Below, piece by piece: positions 44,665 through 63,800 of a DNA stretch of 64,000 nucleotides; positions within the stretch are counted from its first letter, which is position 1; each line of letters opens with the position of its first letter. Source of the stretch: Iris pallida (Eukaryota > Streptophyta > Magnoliopsida > Asparagales > Iridaceae); the NCBI GenBank assembly GCA_029216955.1, contig JANAVB010016199.1:12095714-12159713 (forward strand), read 5' to 3'. The position numbers and the translations under genes are program-made. The notes below the pieces were generated by a model, which made no database searches, was not told the origin of the DNA, and saw nothing but the letters and a program-made list of their open reading frames with translations.

Positions 44665-46790
44665 ATGTCCGACCACCCACGCGTGGCCGGTGACCATTCG
44701 GAGGTGTCCCCCCCGGTACCACCGGTTGTGGTTGAGCCCTCCTTCACCCCCCCCCCCCCCCCCCCCCCCCCCCCCGCCGTCCCAGGAGGTCGCTCCCTGG
44801 TCCGTCGACTATCTCGCCCTCTTCGGCTGGATCGCTCTAGTGGACGCCTCCCGACCGTCCGTGGCATCAGCGTCCCTCTGTCCAGGCCCTCCATCAGCGG
44901 CGCAGGCCTGGTTATCGGCAACGCTAGCAGCTTTAGGAGCTCAGTCCTCCTCCTCCTCTGCGAGATCGGCTGCCTCCCCCTTTCCGGAGCCCCTGTGGTC
45001 TCCCGTCCAGGCTCTGCTCCGGCAGAGCTGTCTTAGATATCGGCGGCATCATCTGCCGTCGAAGTTTTCGTCCTGGGTGAGGAGCAGGTCGCTCATGTGT
45101 TGGGATGTGGGTCGTCCTCTTCCTGCTTCTCCTCTCCGAATTTGAATTCAAATTTGTTTCCGGCCTGTCATGTGCGCTACGAGTATGGCGCAGCCTCTAT
45201 GGCCCCTACCCCCTCACAACCTCTTCCCTGCGCATACCCTTTTTGTGCTGAATCCGCACCCTTAACGCACTCTTCGATCAGCGCTCCCCATCCCGTGGTA
45301 GCGTGTTCTGCGCAGCCTACTTCTGGCACCACCCAGTCCCCATGCGCTCTTGCGCCGGTGCACTCTGAGTCGATCTTCTTTTCCAACCCTTAGGGTCGTG
45401 CGCAACCTGCTCCTAGCGCCTTTCTACCTCCGGCGCGCGTCTCGGCCAATCCTTCATTGTCGGCCTCCCATGGCGTACTTCCTCATCCCTAGTGGCGTCT
45501 TAAGCTGATAAGCTCAGGCAAGATCATGTATCCAACCTCTTCCTGATTATCCCCGAAGTCGAGCTGCCAGACATTGATTACTTTATTCCGTCAGAGTCTC
45601 ATGAGATCATGGTGCCGTTCTCCCCCGCCGAAATATCATCCATGTCTACCACGTTCTCGCATACTTTTGTTCTCAAATTCTTTAGTGGATGCCCGTAACT
45701 GTCACGGGTCCAGGAAGTGATCGCTAGCTGGGGCCTCACTTCGGGGTACAGGGTGGCACCCATGGACCCTAAACGTTTGTTCCTCCACCTTTCCTTGGAG
45801 AGCGACCACAAGAATGTTTGGACCAGAGCACTGGCAGGATTGATTCACACACTATAGAAATAGTAAAATGGACCCTGGACTTCAACACAAAATACGACTC
45901 AGCAATCATCTCTGCGTGGGTCACCCTCCCGAACCTCTTCCCCTCATATGTTTCGCCTCCGCAGCTATGAAGAGGATTGCCAACTCATTTGAGACGTTTG
46001 TGGCCATGGCAGACGAAATTCGCAACCTCTCCAAAGAAAACTATGCCAAAATTTGCATGTAACTTGACTTATCGAAGGACATACCCAATCATATCCAAAT
46101 CTCGCTTGGCAACAAGACTCACACCCAATAAATCATATATGATAATACTATCATATTCTGCAAACACTATCATATGCGAGGACACCTCACTGAGCATTGT
46201 TACCGTGCGCACCCAGAACTAAAGAAGAAATTGACCCGAAAGGCTGCCCCTTCACAAGCTCCCGGGAAACCCCACCAATCACCTCTACTACATTTATCTA
46301 ACTCCCACATCCGGTTTGAAGCCAGCGCTGGAAACTCCCAAACTCAAGAACAAGCCTCCCCGGGAAGTACCATTGTGCCTATAAACCACCAGCCATCAAT
46401 CTCACCAACAAATTTGAAATCCTCGCCTTAGCCCCCACAGATGCCCCACAAGAGGAAGTATATTCAGGAGATCACAGGCAAGAAGACAAAACTGGGAACA
46501 GTGGCTCTCCCGAAAGGGAGACAGATATAGCAGCGAAGCCTTTAATTCCGGAGAACCTTTCGAAATTAATGAGCAAAGAGAACCCCCAACCCCTAGACAC
46601 AGAATCCCCTACTACTTCTCACATCGAGGCCGACATTCGAGCGGACGCTCTCGCCAACATTGGTCAAGCACCAGTGGCCAGGATGCAACAAGCTATCGAC
46701 GCAGGCATCACCAGCACGAACAACAACTTTGGAGCATTGGCCGAGATAATGGGAGAGGTCTACATGCAACCGAACGAACAAACCCACCTT
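44665..46790 (+). pseudogene. L1-a ORF1 (nucleic-acid-binding protein), decayed
   Basis: Start candidate MSDHPRVAGDHSE at 44665. A Pro-rich N-terminus includes a poly-C run of about 25 (44748-44775), whose length decides the frame. The DUF4283-like region (about 45620-46060) has TFSHTFVLKFFSGCP, YRVAPMDPKRLFLHLS and SFETFVAMADEIRN. The zinc knuckle at about 46150-46205 reads FCKHYHMRGHLTEHCY, where the second Cys of C-x2-C-x4-H-x4-C is Tyr. The acidic C-terminus (46570-46785) matches L1-b ORF1. Stops lie near 45390, 45700, 45860 and 46060. Confidence 0.75.
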
Positions 46791-49700
46791 GAGAAGATTA
46801 AAACGTCTCAAGAAAATCTATAGAATCGATATCCTAGTGATTATTAAACCAAAAATCCCCCCAAAGAAACTCAAGTCCATCCAGTTGCAGTTAGGTTTTT
46901 CCTCCGCCATCGTCGGCTTCCACGATATCTGGATTCTCTTCACAGCCGACGTGAAGCTCGGCATCATACACGACTTGAGGCAGGCTCTTTCGTGTTGGGT
47001 GGAACACCCCATGCTCCAATCTCGTTCTCTTTTGTCCGCTGTCCACGACAGCTACGATATCGCCGAATGCAAACAGTTGCGGGATGCCCTGAGGGACACC
47101 CATCAAAACCATGTCAACCTTCCTTGGCTTTGTGTCGGTGACTTTAACGACGTCACATGCAGAAAGGAGAAGTTGGGGGGCCTCCTCTGTCAGCTATGCA
47201 TGACTTTACCAACTTCATATTTAGCGTCCACCTGTCTCCCATTCAGTTCTCCGGCAGCGTCTTCACCTCATGTAACATGCAGGAAGGTACTCGACGATAA
47301 TACTCCCGCCTTGACCGTGCCCTCATCAATTCAAAGTGGTCAGATCTAGAGATCAACTCCAGACTTTCGCACCTTAACGCGACTGAATTGGATTACTCCC
47401 ATCTCCTTATTGAAATCAGCAGTAAATCGAATCAGATCAAGAAAAGTTTTCGTTTCCTCGACCTCTGGAGTTATCATCCCCAGTTCAGGAACACGGTAGT
47501 GGCTGCCTGGGTGGCACCGACGCCCTCGACTCCCTCGTCCGTGTGGCGAACAAACTCAAAGCCACCAGGAACGCTCTTACAGTTTGGAGCAAGGTAGCTT
47601 TTGGCATTATTTTCCAGGCTATCCGTATGGCCGAGGACGACGTTACTCGCACGAAAACCTTTTTCGTAATTGATAGATCCCCTGCGACACGCGCCTCTCT
47701 CAACCTCACCAGTGTGCTGCTGAAATTTTGTCTGAAAGTTGAGGCAGAATTCTAAAAACAAAAAGCTAGGCTGACTTGGGACATTGAGGGCGACAGAAAC
47801 ACTATCTACTTCCACTCATGTGTCAAAGGGCACAGACAACAGCTCAATCTCTAACATATCACGGACAAGAGTGGACACATAATTAAAGATCAACGGGGTA
47901 TTCAATCAGCCGCTGCAAATTTCTATTCCCAGTTGTTCACCAAAGAAGCCATCATCATGGACGAAGAATTCCTTGCGGAGATCCCTCGCCTGATTGAAGA
48001 TAGAGATAATACCCAGCTGCAGCTTCTTCCTTCCAAGCTTGAAGTCAAAAAAGCCATATGGGCTCTGAACGAGCACAGTGCTCCTGGACCTGACGGTTTC
48101 ACTGGTGTCTTCTTTAGAACTTGATGGGGCATCATCGAGTCGGATATCCACGAGGCGGTTACTGTCTTCTTCCAAGGAGCCAGGCACCCCAAATTGATAT
48201 CCTACGCTAACCTGATTCTTATCCAAAGCAGGCTAACCCGGAGACCTTCAAAGACTTTCGTCCTCTGAGCTCGTGCACCTTCACTAACAAAATCATCTCG
48301 AAGATTATAGCAAACTGCATGATCGAGCTTCTCCTCAAGATTATCTCGGAGGAGCAGAGCGGCTTTGTGCACAGCCGGAACATCCTTGATAATATTCTGA
48401 TGGCCCAGGAAATGATCACATGCATGAAATTCCCATTGAGGGGCGGGAACATTGCCATCAAGCTGGACATGGAGAAGACGTACAATAGGCTATACTGGCA
48501 CTTCATGATTCGAGTCTTCAGGGCCTTCGGGTTTTCAGAGATCGAGATAGACATCGTGTGGAGATTGAACAGTAACTAGTAGTTCTTCACGGTTATTAAC
48601 AGCCAAGCTGAGGGTTTCTTCAAATCTAGTTGTGGACCCTTTATCATCCACCATCTTTATCATCGCTGCTGAAGCCCTGAGAAAAAACCTGAACAAAATG
48701 GTTGGTACCCCTCACTTCCAGCATTACCACACAACCAGCGGCTGTTCGATCATCATCCATCTGGCATACGCCGACGACAACCTTATCTTCTCCTCTGGCG
48801 ACGACGGGTCCGTCGAACTGGTTAACAAAATGCAGAAGAGATACGCCAAATGTTATGGTCAGCGCGTCAACCCCAACAAGTGTGTTATCTATGTCCACCA
48901 CAAGACCAACAGAGACCACTCCACCACTCTTACTAACATCACTTACTTCTCAATAGCATATCCTCCTTTCTCTTACTTAGGGTGCCAGTTGGTGTACGGC
49001 AGATCCAACGCATGCATTTTTGAAGGACTAGTGGGCAAAATTAGGAGAAAAAAATTGAGGGACGGCACAACGCGATTTTATCGCCTGGAAAAAAGATGAT
49101 TCTGATCCAGCACGTGCTTTCCTCCACCCCTATTTATACCCTTGTCGTTTGCTCTCCCCCTAAGAAGGTTCTCACTACCATTGAAAACCTCTTCGCCAAC
49201 TTTTTTTGGGGGCACTGCGATGGCAAGGAAAAGCATCATTGGGCCAGTTGGGACTCTATGGCCAGACCCACAGAAGAGGGCAGGCTGAGTTTTTTTAGGC
49301 TATCGCATGTCGTTGATGCTTGATCGATGAAGCTGTGGTGGAAGCTCCGCGAGAGTAGTACTATCTGAACTCGGTTCATAAAGGCCAGATATTACAAGCA
49401 CACTCATTCGTCGGTCGCCGATTTCAATTGCAGATCCTCCGCATCTTGGCGTCATATCCTGTACGGTCAACGTCTCGCAGAGCCTTTGATACGCCTCTAA
49501 CTGGGCTCGGACGAATCATCCCTATTTTGCGAACGTTGGTTTGGGGATGACGTCCTTACCCATTATCCGGATGCTTCTCCCAATAGCATGATCAATGATC
49601 TGTGGGATAGCTCGGGTGATTGAAACGAGAAAAGGGCTCGGAATGGATCGGAGAGGAGATTGCAGACGCGTTACTCGAATCTGGGCTGAAGGTAAGGACG

Positions 49701-50267
49701 GACCCTGACTCTCTGAGGTGGTCCCTCTCAGCCAACGGATCTTTTTCTTTAGCGTCGGCTAGAAGAGTTTCTCGCAGAATTGGAGCATCGTCTCCCATTA
49801 TTGGTCCTTTCTGGCAGTCTTGCATTCCCAAAAAATGGTCATTTCTACTCTGGAGAGCGTCTTACAAAAAGTTCCCCACTGACGACGCTCTCAATACCAT
49901 TGGCTTCAGCTTAGCATCTGTGTGCCATTGCTGCTCGGAATGATAGTCTGAAACTGTGGAGCACATCCTCAACTCTGGAGTCCTAGCCACGCTGGTTTGG
50001 ACCACGATATCCCATCGTTGTAATCAGGTCCAGATTGGTGGGAGCTTCAACGATCTTCTTGTCACATGGGATAGCGTCTCGTACGGCTACCAGATCATTG
50101 TAGCCGCCATCACGTGGGTTATTTGGAAGAACCGCAACAAATATATATATAAGGGCCACCAATATTCTCATAATCAACTGATCTGGGAGGTTCTTCGACA
50201 GATCTACAAAGTCAGCAGACACTGCAAGCACGACCAGGAGGGGCTCTGGCACTCTTTGTTCAGCTGA
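46790..50267 (+). pseudogene. L1-a ORF2 (endonuclease and RT), decayed
   Basis: The endonuclease remnant starts only at DILVIIKPKIPPKK (IEPK in L1-b) and keeps WLCVGDFNDVTCRKEK. RT blocks are APGPDGFTGVFFRT (48080), EEQSGFVHSRNILDNILMAQ (48350), IAIKLDMEKTYNRLYW, DPLSSTIFIIAAEAL and the active site LAYADDNLIFSS (48765). The zf-RVT region is at about 49780-49990 (IGPFWQSCIPKKWSFLLWR, HCCSE, VEHIL). Many stops and frameshifts, including TGA at 48122 and a shift near 48625. Confidence 0.85.
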
Positions 50268-50415
50268 CTTGCTTTTGGTCGGTGAGTGGGAGGCTGCCTC
50301 CCTGCTAGTTTACTTTTTTAATTTTCTTTTTGTGCATACTTGTAAAGGCTTCGACATTTTGCGCCTTACATATGAATAAAGTTTTGGGGGTTGAAAATTA
50401 TATATATATATATAT

Positions 50416-54809
<4,394 letters not shown>

Positions 54810-54817
54810 TATTTTTT

Positions 54818-55915
<1,098 letters not shown>

Positions 55916-56000
55916 TGTTGTTGTCCCCCCACTCTCCCTCCCACCCCCCTCACCCCTACTCCCCCGTTGATCCCTCCCCCCTCTTTCTCCTTCCGTACGC

Positions 56001-58553
56001 ATGGCTCGTCCTCCAGCGGTCCCTTCGCGGGCGGCTCCCTGGCCGTCGAATCTTTTGGCACTTCTAGGGCTGCCGCCCGACCCCCCCCCCCCCCGTTTGC
56101 CTCCCCTTCTCTCACTTCTCCTCCCCCTCCCCCTACCCATCGTCTCTCCGGCCTGGTCTGCACCAGACTTCCCTTCCCCCCCCGGCCTGGCCTTTTTCGG
56201 ATCTGCGGCGGCCACCGTCCCTGTGCAGCCTCAGAGGGACGGGGGCTCTCTGTTCCAAGCGCCTGCCCCGCTCCCCTCAAGGTCTGCGTCTGCTGACACC
56301 TCGGGGTCTGCGTCCGCTAACGCCTCGGGCCCCGACCTGTCTCGCTTCTCGAGCCCGGCCATAGTCAAATTTTTAAATTCCTCTCTCTTGTTCTCGGGTC
56401 CACATGTGCCTCTTCTTTTGGTTGGTACAGAGCCATCTGGCAGGTGCGCTTCCCTGGCACAGGTTGGTGGCACCATCTATCCTGCTGACGTTGCTGGTCC
56501 CGTGCACCCTGTGGGTGGCGCTCCTCGCTTACACGCTAGAGGCACCATCTCATGCGCTCAGCCACTGACTTCTGTTCTCGCCCTTGGCCACGCGTTCCAT
56601 ACGGGTGGCGCGACCCTCTCCTCTTCTATGGGCCTCGTATCGAGGTCTCTGTGTGGCGCCATAGGGCCTGCGTCTTACGTGCTTGCATGTGCGCCCGACC
56701 TCTACCCAGCTATCAGCCCTCCTCCAATTTTTTGCCTCCCGTCCAGGCAAGATTTTCTTGATGACCTGTTGGCGCTCGCACCTTATGAGCTTGACGTTCC
56801 TCGGTCGGGTGTGCTCCTTGGAGGCCCCCCTCCAGCTCAGGCTCTGCGGCCCTCCTTTGCGCCATCTGATCTGGACCCTAATCTGGCGCTGTTTGGCCTG
56901 GCTTCTTCTCCCGAGCCCTCCGTCGGGCCCTGTAGCCTCGCGTCGTTCCCTGCCGATATTTCGTCGGTCGTGGCGCCCACCACACCCTTCGATCTTCCCC
57001 TCTCGATCACTCTGACCAGGGCACCCTCTACCTCCGGCCTCCTCCAGTCTCGCTCTTCTAGTATTTTTTCACCTCACTGTGGCGCCCCTCCCCTTGTGGT
57101 GCTGCAGCCATTGGTTCCTCCCGTGTTAGGAGGTCTAATCACCCCAGCGATTTCCTATACTGACAAAGTTTGTCCTGACCGGGCTGCTAAAAAATCCCCG
57201 ATCATCTTGGGCGTGGAACTACCAGATATTGTCTACCCCCTTCAGCCGATAATCAGGCCATCTCGGTGCCGTTCTCCACAGCTGACCTGGCCACCCTGTA
57301 CGGGAGATTCTCCTCCACATTTGTCTTGAAGTTCCCTACGGGCTGTCTGAAACTTGCCCGGGTACAAGAAGCAGTCACCTCTTGGAGACTCATATCTGAT
57401 TACAGGGTCGCACTTCTGGACCCTAAATACATACTTTTGCACCTTTCCTCAGCAACAGATTACAAGATTGTTCTAACTCGGGGATCGGCCAGGATCGATT
57501 CAAAAGTCATGACTATCGCCAAATGGTCGCAGGATCTTAATTCGCAGGAAAACTCGCCCATAGTTTCTGCATGGGTTACCCTCCCAACCCCCCGCTCATC
57601 TGTTTTATCCCTGCAGCTTTAAAAAGGATCGTCAACTCTTTCGGTACTTACATGGCTTTGGCAGAGGAAACTCGCAACCTGATTAAAGCTAATTACGCTA
57701 AAGTCTGCATGGAGCTTGACATCTCGAAGGACCTCCACAAACTATCCAAATCGAGCTTGGAAATAAGACTCACACCCAACATATTATTTACGACAATAAC
57801 ATCATCTACTACAATCACTGTCGTAAGAGATGACACCTTATCAAGCACTATTATAGAGCATATCTAGAATTGAAAAAGAAACCCGACCCTAAGACTGCAC
57901 CTAAACAAGTGTTAGAACAAGACCAAAGATCTCCGCTTCTCCCTCTTCCTAACTCCCACATACGATTTGATACCAGTGTAGAACCTTCTCTAGGCCAGAA
58001 GCAAATTCTAAAGAACGTCTCCTCGAGACGTGACACCTCCTCCACTAAAACCACCTCCCTAAATCTCACCAAAAAATTTGACATATTAGCCACAGATGAG
58101 ATTATTACCCCCGAGGATAATCAGATGGCCAGCTCTGAAGAGAGAGAAATGGAAATTAATAATACTCCCTTAGAAGAGACGGCACAACCGGGTACGACCT
58201 ACCGTGTCGAGGGTGAGTACAAAGAAAGTGAGACACAAATGGCAGCAGAGAGTAACGTGTCAGAGACCACACATCCTTTCGACCAGGAAACTCTAAACAA
58301 CCCTTACAAAGAGACCGCCATTCATGCAGAACGATTTGCCAACATAGGTCCGGAACCAGTAGCCAGGATGAAACAAGCTTTGGGTGCCGGTTTTGCCGAC
58401 CGATATAACTACTTCGGAGCCTTAGCAGAAATAGAAGGGGAGGTCAATCTACACCCCGAAATTAATCCTGCAGACCTGGACAGCCGGCCTAAGGAGTCTA
58501 AAAAGACAGACATCAGCCAAAAAAAGCCAGCAATAGAAGCGCTTCGGTCATGA
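56001..58553 (+). pseudogene. L1-b ORF1 (nucleic-acid-binding protein), decayed
   Basis: Met at 56001 ([15 protein letters not shown]) opens a Pro/Ser/Ala-rich 442-residue frame with a poly-C run at 56079-56094. The DUF4283-like domain continues in the next frame (57266-57622: FSSTFVLKFPTGCLKLARVQ, YRVALLDPKYILLHLS, IAKWSQDLNSQENSPIVSAW), then 57571-57867 (LICFIPAALKRIVNSF, ETRNLIKANYAKVCMELDIS). The zinc-knuckle site (57800-57850) reads YYNHCRKR-stop-HLIKHYY: the first and last Cys are Tyr and the conserved Gly is a TGA. The C-terminal frame 57870-58553 is acidic. At least two frameshifts. Confidence 0.8.
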
Positions 58554-58575
58554 TCACCAGATCTGTCGCGAACAA

Positions 58576-59095
58576 TGTTACGCCCCGATCCCGCAGAGTC
58601 CTTTCGTCCTCGCTTCGAAATCTATGAGACCGTTTATCCTTGCTTGGACGTGATATCGTGCAAGCCTAAGTTGCGCTTGCACAAGTCCATGACCTGCACA
58701 ATAACAAAGTAGATAAGATGGATAATACACAGCGAAACATATTGCAGATATTTGAACATAAGGTAACAGAAACAAAATTTCTTTATTCTTTTATTTGAAC
58801 ACAGATTACAAGCTCTCAATTCTCTTTATATACCATTTTGTCACGTCCCGATCCCGCTGAGTCCTTTCGTCCTCGCTTCGGACTCTGTGAGACCGTTTGT
58901 CCTCGCTTGGGTGTGATGCCGTATAAGCCTAAGTTGTGCTTGCACAAGGCCAACGCCTGTACAATAAAAAAATAGACAAGATGGACAATACGCAGCAGAA
59001 CATATTTCAGATATTTGAACACAAGGTAACAGAAATAATTTCTCTTTATTGCTTTCATTGAAAACAGATTACAAGCTCTCAATTCTCTCTGATAT
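58576..59095. repeat. Tandem copies of the LTR end
   Basis: Both units begin TGT-ACG-CCCGATCCCGC and contain GAGTCCTTTCGTCCTCGCTT and ACAGATTACAAGCTCTCAAT. They differ by scattered substitutions, so this duplication is not recent. Confidence 0.85.
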
Positions 59096-60810
59096 AATGC
59101 TTACATTCTCTCAGGAACATTACAGGTTACAATGATCCTATTCCATACATTACATCCCTTTATATACAAAACTAACTCTTTGTAACAGATGACCTTCTTT
59201 TGGCATATTTTTTGATTTTTAGCTCTTGAGGATGAGGTTCGGGCTATCGCTTCAGAATATCCTTCTTGATGTATTTTGTACCTGCATGCAGACTGATGAT
59301 GGGTCAGTATATCAGCATATTAGTGATTATGAACAAAGGCTGCATTTGTCTGAAATGATCACTAATTCATTTAATGAGAAAATATTTCTTGTGATGTGAT
59401 CTTGCTACTTTCACCTATATTCATTTCATGCAGTACAGAGTCAGTTTATATCTTTTGAAAATATCTTTGAAAAGCCACAGTTTGTTTCATTCATTCTCAA
59501 GCATACAAGGGACATTTTATTGTTGTGAAGTGCACAGCGTGTTTCATGAACCATAATCATTCTCAGGGACAGAAGCATTAGCATTCTTTTCTTTTATTCA
59601 AGACATTCTAAGGGTCAGATTACAAGCATGATTATCACATCTTTTCTTTGATCGGGACATAGCTATTCTTTGCAATAGGTTATTATTTTTAAGCAAATCA
59701 TGATCATAAAACTTAAGCAACATATGTATCATATTTCAGTGATTCTTACCATAGTCGACGGTCTATCCCTGCACAAGACAAGGATTAGCATAAACATAAT
59801 ATAACCAACATTCTTATTTCCTGTTCATCTCTGCATCGTTAGCTCTTAGCAACACTTATTATAGACACATGCAGACTCGATTGGCAGCTATGAGACATAG
59901 GTTCAGCTCTGAGCTAATCAACATCTATCTACATGATGGTCCAGGGTATTCCCATTATTAGTCGCTGTGACACTTGGGTTCAGCTCATCGCTAGTGGACG
60001 GGATGCAACACCCAAGGTTTCTTGTACCTCTAGGTGTCTAGACAATTTCTCCTAGGCCGATCGGCTCCCAGTGCCCTGGAAACCGTCAAGAGATCTAGTG
60101 ACCTTGTATACAAGTTGTCCGATACCAATGCATGAATACAACAGCTATCAGATAGACTCTTTGAGGGGCAATATTTCATCTTTGAGCAAATATTCCACTT
60201 TCTAACATTTCTTCTCTTTAAACGACAGAGCTATGACTTTGCCTTCTTTTTTCTTTGATTCAGAGCCGAAGCTCCTAGATATTTTATTTCTCTTTGCAAC
60301 ATGTACAAGTACGTCTGTACATGTTTAGCATTTAGAACATCATTTGAGGGACAAGCAAGCATTCATCTATTTGAAAATATAATAACATTTCTGTGCAGAT
60401 TTAGCATATCATTTACCTTTGAAAGTATACAAATTCGGGGCACATAAGCAATCTATTTTTTGTTCTTGTTAGCATGGCAATAGTTCATTGATTGAGGAAA
60501 CATTCTAACTTTAGCATGGCAAGCATTATATCATTACTTATTAGCAGGCAATAAGTCTTCTTCTTAGCATACAGATTATTCCTTTTCTTGTTCTTAGCAT
60601 AGCAACATGTGAAATCTCTTATAAGCATACTCAATGATTACCATCTTGTTATTAGCAATAACATTCATTCAAAAACTCAGATTCTTATTAAGCGTAAGCG
60701 AATCATAAAATGAGTCTTTGTCCACTCACCCAGATTAATCGTCTTCTGTTGCAGAGCCAGCAATCCGATCTCTCAGTTTATCTAGTGTCTTTGCAGAGCG
60801 GGACACTACA
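58576..60810 (-). mobile_element. Solo LTR with a doubled end, inside L1-b
   Basis: It starts TGTTACGCCCCGATCCCGC and ends GCGGGACACTACA, so on the minus strand it runs TGTAGTGTCCC to GGGGCGTAACA, like Del/Tekay LTR ends. The flanks AACAA and AAAAA agree at four of five bases and may be the target duplication. No coding sequence. The about 267-bp segment at the left end is repeated next to itself (58576-58842 and 58843-59095) with visible divergence. Confidence 0.65.
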
Positions 60811-60829
60811 AAAAAACCAACTCCCCCTC

Positions 60830-63800
60830 CCCAGCATCCTCGATTATTAACATCCTTTCTTGGAATGCTCGGGGCATTGCTAATAAACCTACCTTGAGAA
60901 GATTAAAAGGTCTCAAAAAATACACAAAATAGATATCCTTATGATTATCGAACCAAAAATCCGTTCCAAGAAACTCAAGTCCACCCAGCTGCAGTTAAGC
61001 TTCCCTGCTGCCATTGCTGGCAGCCATGACACCTAGATCTTACATACTGCTGACGTGATGCTTGACATCATCCTTGACTCGAATCAAACGCTCTCGTGCT
61101 GGTTAGATCACCCCATGCTCCAGTTTCGATCCCTTCTGTCCGCTGTTTATGGTAGCTGCGAGATCGCCTATCGTAAACTGCTTTGGAGATTGTTGTTAGA
61201 TATCTACACTCAACACCCTAATACCCCCTGGCTCTGTATCGGAGACTTCAATGCCGTAACTTGCAGAGAGAAGAAGACCGGAGGTCGCCTGCCCCCCATA
61301 GCAGCCATGTCCAACTTTGCCAACTTTATATTTAATGCTCACCTGTCTTCGCTCCAGTTCTCCGACAACAAATTTACATGGTGTAACATGCAGGAGGGAG
61401 CTCAAAGGCAATACTCTCGCCTTGACCGCGCTCTCATCAATTCGTAGTAGGCTGATCTTGCGATCAACTCCAGACTCTTGCATCTCAACGCCACTGAATC
61501 GGATCACTCCCCGCTCCTCCTCGAGATCAGCAGATATACTTTCCAGTCTAAGAAGAATATTTGCTTTCTTGACCTGTGGTGTCATCACCCGCAATTCAGG
61601 GACGTAGTCACGGCGACATCTTTCAGGCAGTACGCATCGCTGAAGATGACGTTGCTCGTGCTAAAATTTTATTTACTCGCGATAGATCCCCAGCGGCCCG
61701 TGCCTCTCTTAACCTCTCCAGAGTGCTCCTTAAGTTTTGCCTCAAAATCGAAGAGGAATTTTGGAAACAGAAAGTCAGGTTGACTTGGGACATTGAGGGC
61801 GACAAGAACACGAGTTACTTTCACTCTTGCGTTAAGGGCTGCAGATAACAACTCAACCTCTACCAGATCATAGACGAGAATTGTCGCATCCTTCAGGATT
61901 ATGGTGACATCGAAGTAGCTGCAGCGAAGATCTACAAAAAGTTTTTCACCAAAGAAAATATTCTCCAAAGAGAAGACTTTCTCACGGTGAGCCCCCATCT
62001 TGTTGGTGATAGAGACAACATCCAACTGCTTACTCAACCCATAGAGAGCGAGGTCAAAGATGCAGTGTGGGCGTTGTTGGAGAGCAGTGCTCCGGGCCCG
62101 GACGGTTTCACTGGCGCTTTCTTCAGAACCTGCTAGGACATTATTAAGACAGACATTAGCGAAGCGACTATTGCCTTTTTCCAAGGCGCCAGATACCCTA
62201 AAGCGATCTCCAGTGCCAACCTGATCCTCATTTCCAAGATGGACAACCCGGAGACTTTCAAAGATTTTTGTCCCATGAGCATGTGCACCTTCACCAACAA
62301 TATCATCTCCAAGATTATAGCCAACCGGATGTCGGGCCTTCTACCCAAAATTATTTTCGATGAGCAAAGTGGATTCATTCGGGGCCGCAACATCCTCGAC
62401 AATATCCTCCTGGCACAAGAAATGATTACCTGCATAAAATTTTTGTCTAGAGGAGGGAACATAGCCATTAAACTGGATATAGAAAAGGTATATGATAGAC
62501 TAGACTGGCAGTTCATGATATGGGTGTACAGGGCCTTCGGGTTCTCGAAAACTTGGATTGACATCGTCTAGAGGTCGATCAGCAATGCTTGGTTCTCTAC
62601 GGTGTCAATGGTCAAGCTGACGGATTCTTCAAATCCAACCACGGTGTCAGACAAGGAGACCCTCTATCCTCTACCATATTCATCATTGTTGTCGAAGCTC
62701 TTAGCAAAAACCCGAACAAAATGGCAGGATCTCCTCGCTTCAACCACTACTACAGTGCCAACGGTTGCCCGATCATCACTCACCTGGCGTATGCTGACGA
62801 CATCATTATATTCTCTGTAGAAGATGTGGGGTCCATGGAGGTAGTTAACACCACACTTCAGAGATACACCAGATGCTCCGGACAGCGTGTCAATCCCACC
62901 AAAAGTGTTATCTAGGCCTACCACACAGCTGACAGAGAGCATACCACTTTGCTCACTAGAATCACTTCTTTCTCTGTTGAGTACCCCCCATTCACTTACC
63001 TGGGATGTCCGCTGGTGTACGGGAGAACTAACTCGGGCCTCTTCGACGGCCTAGTGAGAAAAATAAAGAAAAGAATTGAGGGTTGGCATAACGCAATTCT
63101 GTCGCTTAGAGGAAAGATTATTCTGATCCAGTATGTGCTCTCTTCCATTCCGGTTTACACCTTGGCCGCCTGTTCACCTCCGAAGAAGGTCATCACTAAC
63201 ATTGAAAACCTACTCTCCAACTTCTTTTGGAGAAACAGCGACGGCAAGGATAAGCATCATTGGGCGAGTTGGAACACTATGTCTAGACCTATAGAAGAGG
63301 GCGACCTTAGATTTTGTAGGCTGGAACACGTCGTTAACGCTTGCTCTATGAAAATGTGGTGGAAGCTTCGGAAGAACCGATCATTGTGGGCTCGTTTCAC
63401 GAAGGCTAGATACTTCAAACACTCACACCCGTCTTTCGCATCCTTCAACAACAGATCCCCATCATCTTGGTGTCGCATTCTCAATGGTAGAGAGCTCATA
63501 GAACCATATTGATCCGTCTTCATCTAGGCACGGATGAATCTTTCATTTTTTATGAAAGGTGGGCTAGGGACGTTCTGTTGTCCCCCACACCGAACGCCCC
63601 ACTCACTGCCACCATCAGATATTTGTGGACCAACGAGGGGGATTGGAATCAGGAGAGGATCTCGGCTTAGCTCAGAGAAGAGGCTATGGGTACTATCGTT
63701 GATTCCGGAGTAGTGATTGGATCGAACCGTGAAACTATACGGTGGACCCTTACGACTCATGGCTCATTCACTTTGGATACTGCTCGTCGAGTAGTTCACG

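Larger units (their letters stand above)
44450..50398 (+). mobile_element. L1-a: plant L1-type LINE, nearly full length
   Basis: Order on the plus strand is a GC-rich leader, ORF1 (DUF4283-like domain plus zinc knuckle), ORF2 (endonuclease, RT, zf-RVT domain), a short 3' tail with AATAAAG and a TGAAAATTATATA end. Frames are broken in many places. It aligns along its whole length with L1-b (55914 on) and in its 3' part with the minus-strand fragment 54818-55800. The ORF1-ORF2 junction is deleted. Target duplications cannot be seen because of (TA)n at both ends. Confidence 0.88.

Noticed and set aside
44631..44921. Gly-rich minus-strand frame
   Set aside because: Shadow of the poly-C tract in L1-a ORF1.
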